Part shown: positions 8,027 through 16,863 of the stretch, one piece after another
How positions within the stretch are numbered: position 1 is the stretch's first letter
Layout of the letters: every line of letters begins with the position of its first letter
NCBI GenBank assembly: GCA_051879195.1
Contig: JBJELO010000208.1
Location: 1 to 64,000 of the forward strand
Origin: TWA4 sp051879195
GTDB taxonomy: Bacteria > Bacillota > Clostridia > Lachnospirales > Lachnospiraceae
DNA: 64,000 bases
Direction of reading: 5' to 3'
Position numbers and translations under genes: made by a program
The notes under the pieces: model-generated
Database searches by the model: none
Told to the model about the DNA's origin: nothing
The model's input: only the letters and a program-made list of their open reading frames with translations

Positions 8027-10192
8027 GTGAGAAAGAAGATTGCGCTGGTAGCTCTGGACCCGTTGGCGGGAGCTTCCTATACGCAGGAGATTGAAAGTCT
8101 GTTTGGTGATTACGCAGATGTAAAGGGATACAGTGTTCGCGATGGCTCAGCGACCGGAAAGCTGCCCCGTGCCGATCTTTTTGTTATATCTACGGATGCT
8201 TACGGATCGGCAGAAGAGGTGGCGCGTCATGTGCCCATTGACAGCGAAGTGATGTCCGTTGAAGTGACATTTCGCTGGAAGACACTGGAGCAGCTCTGGA
8301 AAATTCCGAAGGGTACATCGATTCTTTTTGTGAATCTGACGGAGACCATGGCGAGAGAGGCCATTGCCCAGCTGAATGCGCTGGGAGTAAATCATCTGAA
8401 ATTTATCCCGTATCATCCGGGAGCGCAGCTGAGGGATGAAGATATTGATATGATATTTACACCGGGAGAGACACGTTACATCCCGAAGATCGATAAACCG
8501 GTTATTGACTGCGGACAGCGTCCATGTACCTACAGCATGATGATTGAAATTGCCATGCGTCTGGGGCTGGAACATCTGCTGGAGACGGAACCTTTTCTGA
8601 ATTATGAAAAATCGGTTGCATCGAAGCATTACAGCTTTGATCTGCTGTATACAAGAGCACGAAGACAGGAAAGCCAGTTTCATATCCTGATGGAGATTCT
8701 GAATGAAGGGCTGATCGGAGTGAATGAAATGGGAGAGATTTTCGCCTGTAATAAAAAGGCGTGTCAGATTGCCAGAGTTTCCGAACGGTTTGTGATGGGA
8801 AAGCGCGGAGAAGAAGTATTTCCGTATATTCCATTTTATCGTGCGCTGAAAGAAAAGAAGGAAGTGCCTGAGAAAGTGATACAGCTGTTTGGTGCGCATA
8901 TATCCATTGCGGTTATGCCGGTTCTGCGGAAAGAGGAGTGTATCGGGGCTTTTGCCACGCTTCAGTATTTCAATGAGCAGGAGAACCGGCAGAATGAGCT
9001 GCGGAGCCAGCTGCTGAAAAAAGGACATTGTGCCAGATACTGTTTTGATGATGTGATCGGCAATTCGGAAAGCATCTGCCGGACGAAGGAAATCCTGAAA
9101 CGTATGGCGGCCACGGAAAGCCCTGTTTTGATTGTGGGAGAGACCGGAACCGGTAAGGAATTGATGGCACATTCCGTACATCAGGCTTCCGGGCGGTCAG
9201 ATGGCCCGTTTATCGCCATCAATGTGGCTGCCATGCCGGAGAACCTGTTGGAGAGTGAACTGTTCGGCTATGAGGAAGGTGCGTTTACGGGGGCAAGAAA
9301 AGGCGGAAAACCGGGACTTTTTGAATTCGCGCATCATGGTACGCTGTTTCTCGATGAAGTGGAGGGGATGAGTACTTCCATGCAGGTGAAACTGCTTCGC
9401 GTACTGCAGGAGCGGGAAGTCATGCGCATCGGTGGAAGCCGTATTGTAAAAGTAGATGTGCGGATCGTGGCGGCAACCAATGAAAATCTGGAAGAAAAAG
9501 TGGAAGACGGAAGTTTTCGCCGGGATTTATATTACAGGCTGAATGCCCTGACTGTGGTACTTCCGCCCCTGCGTGAACGGGGACAGGATATTTTCCAGCT
9601 GCTGGAGCATTTCAAACAGGAGCTGGGCGGCAGATTTGAGCTTGCTGACGAAACCGGAAGATTTCTGGAAAACTATCCCTGGCCGGGCAATATACGGGAA
9701 CTGCATAATGCGGCCGAGTATTTCAATTACATAGGAAAACCGGTTATCGGGATGACAGACCTGCCTCCTACCATGTCCAGAATGCTTTCTGAGGATGATG
9801 TTTTTTGCAGAAAAAATGATCTGCAGGATGAAAATAAGAAAAACCGGAATGGCGGACAGACCGACAGACATAAAGAACCGACAGAATTTTCCGGAGAAAT
9901 AATAAGGAAAGAAAACGGAAAAGATATCGGCAAAGAAAAGAAGGCATCAGATTCCGTGTACTGGTTTGTAATCGAGCAGGTTTATAAAGCAGAAGCGTGC
10001 GGATGCGGTATCGGTCGTGAAAAAATACTGCAGGAGGCAAAGGACAGAGGATTTCGGGTATCTCAGAAACGAATCCGTGATCTGCTGCAGCAGCTATCAG
10101 AAGAGGGGCTGATCGTGAAAAGGCCCGGACGGGGAGGAAATCGGCTTACTCAGCAGGGAAAAAAACTCTGGCTGGATTACAGCGGGACCTGA
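8027..10192 (+). CDS. Sigma-54-dependent enhancer-binding transcriptional activator
   Basis: 721 residues, GTG start after a GGGGGA site; no in-frame ATG alternative nearby. Residues 1-200 are a PrpR-like N-terminal sensor region, about 210-320 a PAS-like domain, 340-575 the AAA+ module with Walker A GETGTGKE (371-378), GAFTGA (418-423, contacts sigma-54) and Walker B LFLDEVE. After a charged linker (about 590-640) a winged-helix domain (about 645-715) replaces the usual Fis-type HTH. It ends just before phased repeats and a consensus -24/-12 promoter, so it probably activates the C-S lyase operon downstream. The ligand is unknown. Confidence 0.93.
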   Translation: MRKKIALVALDPLAGASYTQEIESLFGDYADVKGYSVRDGSATGKLPRADLFVISTDAYGSAEEVARHVPIDSEVMSVEVTFRWKTLEQLWKIPKGTSILFVNLTETMAREAIAQLNALGVNHLKFIPYHPGAQLRDEDIDMIFTPGETRYIPKIDKPVIDCGQRPCTYSMMIEIAMRLGLEHLLETEPFLNYEKSVASKHYSFDLLYTRARRQESQFHILMEILNEGLIGVNEMGEIFACNKKACQIARVSERFVMGKRGEEVFPYIPFYRALKEKKEVPEKVIQLFGAHISIAVMPVLRKEECIGAFATLQYFNEQENRQNELRSQLLKKGHCARYCFDDVIGNSESICRTKEILKRMAATESPVLIVGETGTGKELMAHSVHQASGRSDGPFIAINVAAMPENLLESELFGYEEGAFTGARKGGKPGLFEFAHHGTLFLDEVEGMSTSMQVKLLRVLQEREVMRIGGSRIVKVDVRIVAATNENLEEKVEDGSFRRDLYYRLNALTVVLPPLRERGQDIFQLLEHFKQELGGRFELADETGRFLENYPWPGNIRELHNAAEYFNYIGKPVIGMTDLPPTMSRMLSEDDVFCRKNDLQDENKKNRNGGQTDRHKEPTEFSGEIIRKENGKDIGKEKKASDSVYWFVIEQVYKAEACGCGIGREKILQEAKDRGFRVSQKRIRDLLQQLSEEGLIVKRPGRGGNRLTQQGKKLWLDYSGT

Positions 10193-10195
10193 TTG

Positions 10196-10250
10196 TAACC
10201 AATTATGCCTGCATGTGACCAATTATAACCATATATAACCAAAATAACCA
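10196..10250. promoter_or_regulatory. Phased TAACCA repeats, candidate activator binding site
   Basis: TAACCA or TGACCA occurs at 10196, 10216, 10226, 10236 and 10245, spaced 20, 10, 10 and 9 bp, thus on one DNA face. A sixth copy is at 10269. They sit about 200 bp upstream of the sigma-54 promoter, the usual place for an enhancer site. Binding by the adjacent activator is inferred. Confidence 0.6.
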
Positions 10251-10256
10251 GAAAAG

Positions 10257-10316
10257 CAACCGGATAGATAACCAATTAATGATTAAATTGGCTTTTTCTA
10301 TCCGGTTGTATTTTTT
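10257..10316 (+). terminator. Terminator of the sigma-54 activator gene
   Basis: CAACCGGATAGA (10257-10268) pairs with TCTATCCGGTTG (10297-10308), with an inner CCAATT/AATTGG helix, followed by a T-rich tract. This separates the activator transcript from the operon it probably controls. Confidence 0.9.
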
Positions 10317-10452
10317 GTGCAAAGAATGGCGGGGGAAATCAGCTGGATTTTTTCGGCTAAAAGAATAAAAATGCACATATTTTCCGGAAAATCATGCAGC
10401 GAAATTAATCACTTCAAATTTTTATTAAAAAAAATTCCTGAATTTCAAAATC

Positions 10453-10468
10453 TGGCACGGTAATTGCA
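10453..10468 (+). promoter_or_regulatory. Consensus sigma-54 (-24/-12) promoter
   Basis: TGGCAC, GGTAA, TTGCA: an exact match to the sigma-54 core consensus with correct spacing, 55 bp upstream of the C-S lyase start. Sigma-54 (rpoN) and an activator are encoded in the same cluster. Confidence 0.95.
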
Positions 10469-10523
10469 CTTTATATAAGTATCAACCGTAAAACGGAAAA
10501 AGAAATGAAAGGATGATATTTTT

Positions 10524-11696
10524 ATGAAGTACAATTTTGACGAAATCATTGACCGCAGCAGCAACCGTTCATCGAAATATGATGAGCGCGTACAGAAATT
10601 CGGTACCGCTGATGTAATCCCTCTCTGGGTTGCGGATATGGATTTCCGCACCGCACAGCCCATTATTGACGCCTGTAAAAAGAAGGCGGAAGAAGGCATC
10701 TGGGGATATACCTCAAGACCTGACAGCTATTTTGAAGCAGTAAAGGAATGGGAGAAAAAGAGAAACAACTGGGATGTGGAAACCTCTCTGATGAGCTGGA
10801 GTCTCGGGGTAGTGCCTGCCATGGCCGCTCTGATTCGGATCTTCAGTCGGGAAGGCGACAAAATCATGATTCAGACCCCTGTTTACTCGGAATTTTACGA
10901 TATTACAGAGGCCTGTGACCGTGTTGTTGTGGAAAATCAGCTGGTGGAAAAAGATGGCAGATGGGTCATCGATTTTGACGATTTTGAGAAAAATGTAAAG
11001 GAATGTAAAATGTTCCTGCTCTGCAATCCGCACAACCCCCTTGGTATTGTATGGGAACCGGAAGAATTGAGAAAAATGGCTGAAATCTGCATTGAAAATA
11101 ATGTACTGCTGATCTCCGATGAGATTCATTCCGATCTGATCTTCCATGGAAAGAAGCATACGCCCACCGCATCACTTTCACCTGAAATTGCGAACAAAGT
11201 GATCACCTGTGTGTCTGCAACAAAAACTTTCAATCTGGCCGGTCTTCAGGCGTCCACAACGATTTTCCCCAATGTGGAAATGAAGAAGGCATTTGACCGC
11301 TTCTGGGGAAGCATGGATGTACATAGAAACAATGCGTTCAGCTCGGTTGCCATGGAAGCGGCGTATCGGGAAGGTGAGGAATGGCTGGAGCAGCTGCTGG
11401 AATATCTTTCCGGAAACTTTGATTTTATCAGAGATTACTGTGCAGCCAATATTCCGAAGGTGAAGCCCAATGTACCGGATGCTACCTATCTGGTATGGCT
11501 GGACTGCCGTGAACTGGGTATGGATAATGAAGAACTGCGCCGCTTCATGATTGAAGATGCAAAAATCGGTCTGAATGAAGGCTATACCTTCGGCCGCAGT
11601 CTGAGCGGTTTCATGCGTTTGAATGCAGCCTGCCCCCGCGCGGTACTGGAAAAAGCGCTGAAACAGCTGAAGGACGCAGTGGACAGACTGGCATAA
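10524..11696 (+). CDS. PLP-dependent C-S lyase/aminotransferase, MalY/PatB family
   Basis: 390 residues, fold-type I PLP enzyme. Visible features: N-terminal NRSSKYD and PLWVADMDF typical of MalY/PatB, CNPHNPLGIVW, SDEIHSDL (PLP pyridine Asp) and SATKTFNLAGLQ with the Schiff-base lysine. These enzymes cleave cystathionine or cysteine to pyruvate, ammonia and a thiol. It is the first gene behind the sigma-54 promoter and precedes a symporter, RidA (which deals with reactive enamines made by PLP lyases) and desulfidases, so cystathionine or cysteine/cystine breakdown is the best guess. Confidence 0.92.
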   Translation: MKYNFDEIIDRSSNRSSKYDERVQKFGTADVIPLWVADMDFRTAQPIIDACKKKAEEGIWGYTSRPDSYFEAVKEWEKKRNNWDVETSLMSWSLGVVPAMAALIRIFSREGDKIMIQTPVYSEFYDITEACDRVVVENQLVEKDGRWVIDFDDFEKNVKECKMFLLCNPHNPLGIVWEPEELRKMAEICIENNVLLISDEIHSDLIFHGKKHTPTASLSPEIANKVITCVSATKTFNLAGLQASTTIFPNVEMKKAFDRFWGSMDVHRNNAFSSVAMEAAYREGEEWLEQLLEYLSGNFDFIRDYCAANIPKVKPNVPDATYLVWLDCRELGMDNEELRRFMIEDAKIGLNEGYTFGRSLSGFMRLNAACPRAVLEKALKQLKDAVDRLA

Positions 11697-11808
11697 AAAA
11701 GCTGCTGTAAAGTCCGGTTATTACAGTTAAACCTGCATAAAAGGAAAGCAGGTATGACCGGAAAACAAAAGGGGAAAAGCAAAACATAAAAAATACGGAG
11801 GAAGAAAA

Positions 11809-13050
11809 ATGGATAGAAAGAAAATATGGGAAAGTTATCGTTTTCCGCTGATTTTACTGGCGGGTATTTTTACAGGAGCGGTTATCGGTCTGATTTTTGG
11901 AGAAAAGGCAACCATTCTGGAACCGCTGGGTGATATTTTTATCAACCTGATGTTTACCATCGTAGTGCCTATGGTATTTGTATCGATTACCAGTGCGGTG
12001 GGAAGCATGCTGAATATGAAGCGGCTTGGTAAAATTCTTGGAAGTATGGTACTGGTTTTTGTTGTAACCGGTATCTTCGCTGCGATAGTGGTGCTGGTTG
12101 TGGTAAATGTCTGGCCTCCGGCAGCCAATACTTCCATTACCATGGGAAGTGCTGAAATGGAAGAGACAGCAAGCATCAGTTCCATGATTGTAGGGACTCT
12201 GACAGTTGATGATTTCAGCGGTCTGCTGAGCAGGAAAAACATGCTTCCGCTGATTGTATTTTCCATTATGACAGGTATCGCAGTGGCAGCCTGCGGCGGT
12301 GAGGAAAGCCCTGCCGGCCGTCTGCTGGGCAACATGAATAAAATCATCATGAAAATGGTTGACATGATCATGAAGCTGGCTCCCATCGGACTGGGTGCAT
12401 ATTTTGCAAATCTGGTGGGCGAATTCGGTCCTCAGCTGATCGGGGATTACGGAAGGACCATGCTGGTTTACTACCCGATGTGTCTGGCATACGCATTTGT
12501 ATTCTTCCCGCTGTACGCTTATTTTGCAGGCGGAAAAGAAGGCGTGAAGAGGATGGTGAAAAACATTTTCAGCCCCGCGGTTACAGCTTTTGCGACACAG
12601 AGCTCCGTAGCTACGCTGCCTACCAATATGGAAGCCTGCAATGAAATCGGCGTACCGGAAGATATCAGCAAGATCGTACTGCCCATGGGCGCAACCATGC
12701 ATATGGATGGTTCCGTGCTTTCCAGTATCACAAAGATCGCATTCCTGTTCGGTGTTTTCCAGATGCCCTATACAGGAGCGGGAACTTACGCGATGTCCAT
12801 CGTAGTTGCTGTATTAAGCGCGTTTGTACTGTCAGGAGCACCGGGCGGCGGACTGGTAGGTGAAATGCTGATTGTCAGCCTGTTCGGCTTTCCCGGAGAA
12901 GCATTCCCGCTGATTGCCACCATCGGTTTCCTGGTAGACCCCATGGCAACCTGCCTGAATGCATCCGGCGATACCATTGCATCCATGATCATTACCCGTC
13001 TGGTAGAAGGAAAAGACTGGATCATGAAAAAAGCAGAGAAAAATGCATAA
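11809..13050 (+). CDS. Dicarboxylate/amino acid:cation symporter (DAACS)
   Basis: 413 residues with about eight to ten membrane segments. Family signatures are present: SVATLPTNMEACNEIGVPEDISKIVLPMG, re-entrant loop ATQSS, and GAPGGGLVGEMLIVSLFGFP near the C-terminus. Members move glutamate, C4-dicarboxylates, serine or cystine (TcyP) with sodium or protons. In this sigma-54 cluster with C-S lyase and desulfidases, a sulfur amino acid such as cystine is the likely substrate, by context only. Confidence 0.9.
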   Translation: MDRKKIWESYRFPLILLAGIFTGAVIGLIFGEKATILEPLGDIFINLMFTIVVPMVFVSITSAVGSMLNMKRLGKILGSMVLVFVVTGIFAAIVVLVVVNVWPPAANTSITMGSAEMEETASISSMIVGTLTVDDFSGLLSRKNMLPLIVFSIMTGIAVAACGGEESPAGRLLGNMNKIIMKMVDMIMKLAPIGLGAYFANLVGEFGPQLIGDYGRTMLVYYPMCLAYAFVFFPLYAYFAGGKEGVKRMVKNIFSPAVTAFATQSSVATLPTNMEACNEIGVPEDISKIVLPMGATMHMDGSVLSSITKIAFLFGVFQMPYTGAGTYAMSIVVAVLSAFVLSGAPGGGLVGEMLIVSLFGFPGEAFPLIATIGFLVDPMATCLNASGDTIASMIITRLVEGKDWIMKKAEKNA

Positions 13051-13130
13051 CCGGTAATGCGGAAAGAACAACAGAAACAATAATTCCAGCGTAAAATTTA
13101 CAAAATGAAAACCACAAGGAGGAACCTGAA

Positions 13131-13499
13131 ATGAAGATTTTAAACACAGAGAAAGCACCCGGGGCAATCGGCCCCTACTCACAGGGATACGAAGTGAATG
13201 GAGTAATCTATACCTCCGGTCAGCTTCCGGTAAATGCCGGAAGTGGTGAGATGCCGGAAGGAATCACTGCTCAGGCAAAGCAGAGCTGCGAAAATGTGGG
13301 AGCAATCCTGGAAGCGGCAGGAAGCGGATTTGATAAGGTATTTAAAACAACCTGTTTTCTGGCGGATATGGCGGATTTTGCAGCGTTCAATGAAGTTTAT
13401 GCCGGATATTTTACATCAAATCCCGCACGCAGCTGTGTGGCAGTAAAAACTCTGCCCAAGGGTGCTTTATGTGAAATTGAAGCAATTGCCGTAAAATAA
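13131..13499 (+). CDS. RidA/YjgF family enamine/imine deaminase
   Basis: 122 residues, full family length. Motifs: APGAIGPYSQGYEVNG, YTSGQLPV, and NPARSCVAVKTLPKGALCEIEAIA with the conserved Arg that binds substrate carboxylate. RidA hydrolyses reactive 2-aminoacrylate released by PLP-dependent cysteine or serine lyases, which fits its place between the C-S lyase/symporter and the desulfidases. Good AGGAGG site upstream. Confidence 0.95.
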   Translation: MKILNTEKAPGAIGPYSQGYEVNGVIYTSGQLPVNAGSGEMPEGITAQAKQSCENVGAILEAAGSGFDKVFKTTCFLADMADFAAFNEVYAGYFTSNPARSCVAVKTLPKGALCEIEAIAVK

Positions 13500-13560
13500 C
13501 GGGTCAGTATTCAGTACATGGTTTTCCCGGGAAAACCGGTTTTAGAAAACAGGGATTTGC

Positions 13561-13619
13561 ATTAAATTGCATAAAAAATTAAATTGTATCATGAAAAATT
13601 AAATTGTATAAAGAAAGGA
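13561..13619 (+). repeat. Imperfect ~20-bp tandem repeats before the glutaredoxin-like gene
   Basis: Three copies built on AATTAAATTGTAT plus an A-rich tail, the first degenerate. The last copy runs into the ribosome binding site (AAAGGAA) of the next gene. Origin by slippage is likely; a role in translation is unproven. Confidence 0.6.
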
Positions 13620-13627
13620 ATCAAATC

Positions 13628-13879
13628 ATGAAAGTTACTGTAATTGGAAGTCATCTTTGTCCTGATACATTATATGCATTGAATCAGCTGTCAGCAGCAG
13701 GAGCAGAAATCAGTTTTAAGGATATCCTGTCCTGCCATGCAGATCTGATGTCCTATCTGATGCTGAGAGATACCAGCGATGTTTATGCGGAAATCCGGGG
13801 AAAAGAACGTCTGGGCGTTCCCTGTTTCGTATGTGAGGACGGCTCGGTTACTCTGGATATCAACGAAGTTCTGAAGTAG
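13628..13879 (+). CDS. Small glutaredoxin-related protein
   Basis: 83 residues. A thioredoxin-like start MKVTVIGSHLCPDTLYALNQL has CPDT where glutaredoxins have CxxC, followed by a helix, then GVPCFVCEDG with the cis-Pro region and a second CxxC-like pair. It resembles small glutaredoxin-related proteins. The ATG at 13628 is chosen because AAAGGAA lies 8 bp upstream; a TTG 24 bp earlier has no site. In a thiol-catabolic cluster it may handle persulfide or disulfide intermediates; this is inference. Confidence 0.75.
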   Translation: MKVTVIGSHLCPDTLYALNQLSAAGAEISFKDILSCHADLMSYLMLRDTSDVYAEIRGKERLGVPCFVCEDGSVTLDINEVLK

Positions 13880-13910
13880 AAATTCTGAAACGGAAGTTCT
13901 GAAAAAATGC

Positions 13911-13945
13911 CTGCGGCCTTCAGATCTCTGATCTGCAGGCCGGCA
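13911..13945. terminator. Bidirectional hairpin between the glutaredoxin-like gene and rpoN
   Basis: CTGCGGCCTTCAGATC pairs almost fully with GATCTGCAGGCCGGCAG around a TCT loop (one mismatch, one bulge). Both convergent genes end within 50 bp of it. Confidence 0.7.
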
Positions 13946-13961
13946 GCCGATGCAGGACATA

Positions 13962-15329
13962 TTAATATTTTCTGCGGCCCGATGTGCCCGGAATGGAAAG
14001 TGCCTCCCGGTATTTGGTTACCGTACGGCGGGAAACGCAGAATCCCTGTGCACTCAGAAGTTCAGACAGAACCCGGTCGCTGCAGGGTTTTGATTTATCT
14101 TCCTGTTCGATCAGGCTGATGAGGGCTTTCTGCACGTCCGGTACCGTGGAAGTATCCGCAGCGGAATCGTCCTGTGAAGAGGGAGCAGCTTTTATGAAGA
14201 ATGCGTTCAGAGGAAAGGTTCCCCAGGAACACTGGAGATATTTGTTGCTGCAGGCTCTGCTTACGGTGGAAACATGGATACCGAGAAGCGAAGCAACGTC
14301 GGACTGCTTCAGGGGTTTCAGATGGTCGGGACCTGAAACGAAGAATTCCTGCTGCATCATCTGAATTGCTTTAGCCACGGAAAGCAGCGTCGCACTGCGC
14401 TGCTGTACACATTGCCGAAGCCACTCTGCCTGCTGGATCTTCTGCTGCAGATAACTGTGAACCTCCTGGTCGGAGGATTCCTGATACAGCTTCAGATAAT
14501 AATTGCTGATGCTGATGTCAGGATACAGGGATTCATTCAGAGCAACGTCGATATGATGGTGATCAACTGTTACCACCACATCAGGAATAATATAATCAGG
14601 CTGTCGGGAATGAGCATAGGGAAGTCCGGGTCTGGGGTCTAGCAGTCGAATCATTTCACACCATTTTTTTACCGTGTTCATGGGAATTTTCCCGGAGCGG
14701 GAAATGGCGGACAACTGATTTTTAGCAATCTGGGTCAGATTTGCATGTATGAAATCCCGCAGTTCCGGTGTCAGCTGTCCTGACCGGTCAAGCTGAAGGC
14801 AGAGGCATTCTTCCAGGCTGCGTGCCCCCACTCCGGCAGGTTCCAGACTCTGCACCAGAGATAAAAGCCCCTGAGCCTGTTCGGAGTTCAGATCGAAGCG
14901 CAGAGCGAATTCTTCAAGGGAATCTGTGAAATATCCGTTTTCATCAAGGCTGTCCAGCAGAAAATGCAGAGCCTCCTCCTGTTCCATGGGACAGGATCGG
15001 GTAAGCAGCTGATTCCACAGGTGTTGGGAAAGGGTTTCGGCGGTCTGCTGGCGAAAATTCCATTCCGGGAATTCATTATCACGGGATTCCAGATGCTGAT
15101 AAAGATATCGGTTCTGTTCGTCATGGGAACTGATCCAGTCGTATGTCTCAGAAGATGCGGGCTTGTGCACATCAGACTGAGCCGGGGTCAGTTCCAGAAC
15201 CGGATTTTCTGTAACCTGTTCGTTCAGATACTGTTCCAGCTGAACGGAGGTCATCTGGAGAATCGTGGAAGATTGAACTGTTTTGTAAGAAACTGTTTGT
15301 TTTTGTTCTGTTTTTACTGTAAAATCCAT
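13962..15329 (-). CDS. rpoN: RNA polymerase sigma-54 factor
   Basis: 455 residues. The Gln- and Leu-rich region I (YKTVQSSTILQMTSVQLEQYLNEQV, about 12-40) binds activators; the core-binding region follows (LEPAGVGARSLEECLCLQL); the HTH lies near VASLLGIHVSTVSRACSNKYLQ; the C-terminal RpoN box is SRRTVTKYREALSIP. It recognises -24/-12 promoters such as the one at 10453. It is embedded, convergent, in the cluster it presumably serves, which suggests a sigma-54 with a narrow local role or a regulon centred here. Confidence 0.95.
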   Translation of the reverse strand: MDFTVKTEQKQTVSYKTVQSSTILQMTSVQLEQYLNEQVTENPVLELTPAQSDVHKPASSETYDWISSHDEQNRYLYQHLESRDNEFPEWNFRQQTAETLSQHLWNQLLTRSCPMEQEEALHFLLDSLDENGYFTDSLEEFALRFDLNSEQAQGLLSLVQSLEPAGVGARSLEECLCLQLDRSGQLTPELRDFIHANLTQIAKNQLSAISRSGKIPMNTVKKWCEMIRLLDPRPGLPYAHSRQPDYIIPDVVVTVDHHHIDVALNESLYPDISISNYYLKLYQESSDQEVHSYLQQKIQQAEWLRQCVQQRSATLLSVAKAIQMMQQEFFVSGPDHLKPLKQSDVASLLGIHVSTVSRACSNKYLQCSWGTFPLNAFFIKAAPSSQDDSAADTSTVPDVQKALISLIEQEDKSKPCSDRVLSELLSAQGFCVSRRTVTKYREALSIPGTSGRRKY

Positions 15330-15369
15330 AAGTATATCCCCTGTCTTTTCTGTAGAAGTCTGTTTTCCG

Positions 15370-15405
15370 TCTTGGGCAGGAAGCGGGTCTTGGGCAGGAA
15401 GCGGG
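15370..15405. repeat. Perfect 18-bp tandem duplication
   Basis: TCTTGGGCAGGAAGCGGG occurs twice in direct succession in the 200-bp divergent region between rpoN and the first desulfidase-family gene. No clear -24/-12 site was found in this region. Confidence 0.85.
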
Positions 15406-15529
15406 GAAAACTGACTTCAGGTATATGAAATCATTTTCATAAAGTATAACACAGCAGGTCAGGAAATTGAAGCGGGTTTTACAGCCGGTAAATACGTAAA
15501 AATGCTGAAGCTGTAAGGAGGAAAAAATC

Positions 15530-16798
15530 ATGAATAAACTTACCCGGTTAATTGAAGATGATATGAAACCTGCTTTGGGAGTGACAGAGCCCGGAGCAAT
15601 TGCATTTGCTGTTTCAACAGCCAGAACCCATATGAAAGGAGCTGTTGAGCAGGTTTTTCTCCGACTCAACAGCGGCATGTTTAAAAATGCATTTACCTGC
15701 GGGATTCCCGGTATCAGTGAAGTGGGAAATTATCACGCAGCTGCCCTGGGAGCTGTTGCCGCAGATCCGCGAAAAGGGCTGGAGTGTCTTGACGGCATAT
15801 CCGAAGAGGATAAGGAAAAGGCGCGGCAGATGGTGGAGAGAGGACAGATTTCTGTCAGCATGAGTGAGATCACCAGCCGCATTTACATAGAAGCAAGAGT
15901 GGTCGGAGAAGCTTCGGAAGCGGTGGTGACGATTCGTGACGCACACACGAATATTGTAAAAATCACGGAAAACGGCAAAACGGTATTTGAAAAAGAATGT
16001 GAAGAGGAAACACAGGAAACGGAAGGTCCTCTGATCCATCAGTATACTCTTGAGCAGATTTATGAATATACAAGAACGGTTCCTGTCGAAGAAATTTCAT
16101 TTATCCGGGAAGCTTTCAGGATGAACGAAGAACTTCTGATGGAAGGAATCGGCAGCACCAAAACAACGTATGCGCCCTATCTGCTGGCGGCAAACGGAGG
16201 AAAGCTGGTGTCTGATGATGAGCAGAAGACAGCCTCTCTGTTCTGTAACGCTGCCATTGAGGCAAGGGTGATCGGTCTTTCCAGGCCGGCCATGAGTATA
16301 ACCGGTTCGGGAGCACATGGCATCATTGCAACCATGCCGCTTTATGCTGCGTACAAGGTAAACGGATATACGGAGGAAGCTCTGCTGCGGGCGACTGCTC
16401 TCAGTTATCTGATCTGTATGTACATTAAAGAATATTCAGGAAAATTATCTGCCTTCTGTGGCTGCGCCATTGCTGCCGGAACAGGTATGGCATGCGGACT
16501 GGTCAGCCTGCGCGGCGGAAATACGGATGTTATGACAAAAACCATCAATAATATGGCCAGCAGCATAACCGGCATGATCTGTGACGGCGGAAATCAGGGC
16601 TGTACCATGAAGGGTGTTGTTGCAGTGGATGCAGCTTATAAAGCCGTGGATATGGCGATGCATGGAGTTTATATTTACAATGTACACGGCATCAATGGAA
16701 ATACACCGGAAGAAACCATGCGGAATATGGGAATGATCGCATCGCCCGGCATGGTGGGAACGGAAAAGACAATTGTTGAGATTCTGGAAAAGAAATAA
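15530..16798 (+). CDS. UPF0597/L-cysteine desulfidase-family protein, paralogue A
   Basis: 422 residues, UPF0597 (CyuA/YhaM-like). Seen: KPALGVTEPGAIAFAV, NAFTCGIPG, SGNHG-like SITGSGAHGI, GKLSAFCGCAIAAG, MICDGGNQGCTMK. Characterised relatives use an iron-sulfur cluster to convert L-cysteine to pyruvate, ammonia and sulfide. The usual GCTEP near the N-terminus is GVTEP here, so one conserved cysteine is missing, and the C-terminal DGAKxSC motif is DGGNQGC. It may be a different activity or a non-catalytic partner of the next gene. Start has TAAGGAGG upstream. Confidence 0.85.
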   Translation: MNKLTRLIEDDMKPALGVTEPGAIAFAVSTARTHMKGAVEQVFLRLNSGMFKNAFTCGIPGISEVGNYHAAALGAVAADPRKGLECLDGISEEDKEKARQMVERGQISVSMSEITSRIYIEARVVGEASEAVVTIRDAHTNIVKITENGKTVFEKECEEETQETEGPLIHQYTLEQIYEYTRTVPVEEISFIREAFRMNEELLMEGIGSTKTTYAPYLLAANGGKLVSDDEQKTASLFCNAAIEARVIGLSRPAMSITGSGAHGIIATMPLYAAYKVNGYTEEALLRATALSYLICMYIKEYSGKLSAFCGCAIAAGTGMACGLVSLRGGNTDVMTKTINNMASSITGMICDGGNQGCTMKGVVAVDAAYKAVDMAMHGVYIYNVHGINGNTPEETMRNMGMIASPGMVGTEKTIVEILEKK

Positions 16799-16863
16799 CA
16801 GATTCCCAAAGAGAATTACAAATATCCGCTGCAGTTCAGCGGAAGAAGAGAGAGGGGATTAAA

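Noticed and set aside
11835..12702. Long minus-strand open frames opposite the symporter (183 and 282 codons)
   Set aside because: Shadows of the symporter gene: skewed composition, no start signals, while the plus frame shows clear DAACS motifs.
13561..13619. Tandem ~20-bp units as a CRISPR array
   Set aside because: Units are contiguous without spacers and only three copies; no cas genes in the window.
15330..15529. Sigma-54 promoter for the desulfidase genes
   Set aside because: I looked for TGGCAC-N5-TTGCA in this gap and found none; these genes may be read from another promoter.
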